From assembly GCA_035289745.1 (NCBI GenBank), contig DATDWF010000049.1:1-22409 (forward strand): 22,409 bases of DNA, given 5' to 3'. The stretch comes from JAUYQE01 sp035289745. Its GTDB lineage: Archaea > Nanobdellota > Nanobdellia > Woesearchaeales > GW2011-AR9. A program made the position numbers and the translations under genes. Every line of letters begins with the position of its first letter. The stretch's first letter is position 1. Shown here in pieces: positions 21,979-22,409 of the stretch. The notes beneath the pieces were generated by a model. It did no database searches. It was not told the DNA's origin and worked only from the letters and a program-made list of their open reading frames with translations.

Positions 21979-22409
21979 ATGAACGTTTCACCACAAAAGA
22001 TTGCAGCCTTTCGGCGCTTTCTGCTTTCTTGGTATGACAAGAATAAGCGTGATTTGCCGTGGCGGAACACGACGGATCCCTACAAGATACTTGTTTCGGA
22101 AGTGATGCTGCAGCAGACGCAAGTGGATCGGGTTCTTCCAAAGTATCGGACTTTTTTAGAAACTTTTCCGACAGTGGAAGCGCTAGCAAAAGCTTCCCCC
22201 GCTGACGTGCTAAAAGCCTGGTCGGGCTTAGGCTATAACCGGCGGGCACTCTATGTGCAGCAAGCGGCGCAGCAGATTCTGGAACAAAGAACGTTCCCGC
22301 AGACGGCTGAAGAGCTGCAGCAATTGCCAGGCATTGGCGCATACACGTCCTGTTCTATTCTTATTTTTGCGTTCAATGCAGATGAAGTGGCGATTGACAC
22401 GAACATCCG
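21979..22409 (+). CDS. mutY: A/G-specific adenine DNA glycosylase, MutY-type, 3' end cut by window
   Basis: The visible 143 residues cover the N-terminal half of the HhH-GPD fold. Present are R-D-L-P-W-R (24-29), D-P-Y-K-I-L-V-S-E-V-M-L-Q-Q-T with the catalytic Glu (E41), G-L-G-Y-N-R-R-A (84-90), the helix-hairpin-helix L-P-G-I-G-A-Y-T (116-123) and A-I-D-T-N-I with the catalytic Asp (D140). Tyr at 122 replaces the Lys that endonuclease III uses, arguing for a monofunctional glycosylase. The enzyme removes adenine mispaired with 8-oxoguanine. The C-terminus, including any iron-sulfur cysteines and the recognition domain, is outside the window, so a related mismatch glycosylase remains possible. 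The Shine-Dalgarno site supports the start. Confidence 0.88.
   Translation, partial: MNVSPQKIAAFRRFLLSWYDKNKRDLPWRNTTDPYKILVSEVMLQQTQVDRVLPKYRTFLETFPTVEALAKASPADVLKAWSGLGYNRRALYVQQAAQQILEQRTFPQTAEELQQLPGIGAYTSCSILIFAFNADEVAIDTNI

Noticed and set aside
1..22409. tRNA, rRNA, CRISPR arrays, insertion sequences, integrase or attachment sites
   Set aside because: No cloverleaf-like segments, regularly spaced repeats, transposase motifs or terminal inverted repeats were recognised on reading; a dedicated scan could still find weak cases.

Overview
The window looks like a stretch of an archaeal chromosome, most likely from a DPANN lineage of the Woesearchaeota/Pacearchaeota type. The reasons are: archaeal TATA boxes sit about 25-31 nt upstream of start codons of genes without a ribosome binding site; there is an archaeal RPA-like OB-fold protein and a COG2108-type radical SAM protein; and there are many small proteins with N-termini of the type 'KKAQ/KKGQ + hydrophobic helix' that I recall as typical of these genomes. 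The lineage call is recollection plus inference; no database search was possible.

Layout. (1) 1-12205, plus strand: a cysteine-rich protein cut by the window edge, a 457-residue anchored protein with a PKD/cadherin-like end, a 1993-residue multidomain surface protein with a transmembrane anchor and a basic cytoplasmic tail, and then four small N-terminally anchored proteins packed head to tail. (2) 12206-13381, minus strand: a radical SAM protein whose stop codon directly abuts the stop codon of the convergent gene. (3) 13382-13515: a divergent promoter region with a TATA element, an inverted repeat and a strong Shine-Dalgarno sequence. (4) 13516-19637, plus strand: a tightly packed run of twelve genes, many with ATGA/TGATG-type overlaps, nearly all encoding a single N-terminal membrane helix and a short or medium outer domain. 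Two are 46-51 aa microproteins. (5) 19712-22409, plus strand: independent, mostly leaderless genes for an RPA-like ssDNA-binding protein, a VapBC-type toxin-antitoxin pair, a YdjM-type membrane metal-dependent hydrolase and the start of a MutY-type adenine glycosylase.

Regions 1 and 4 together hold 19 genes and look like one cell-envelope system: secreted or anchored proteins rich in cysteines, Ig-like/FN3 domains and Ca2+-binding thrombospondin-type-3 repeats, with many short anchors carrying a K-[KRH]-[AG]-Q-like N-terminus that resembles archaeal prepilin (class III) signals but lacks the usual Glu at +5. No secretion ATPase, polytopic platform protein or prepilin peptidase is inside the window, so a pilus-like assembly is an inference. 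This cluster is the best candidate here for an undescribed system. Genes at the right-hand end are ordinary information-processing and defence or stability genes. No RNA genes, CRISPR arrays or insertion sequences were recognised, and no gene-free stretch exceeds 300 bases.
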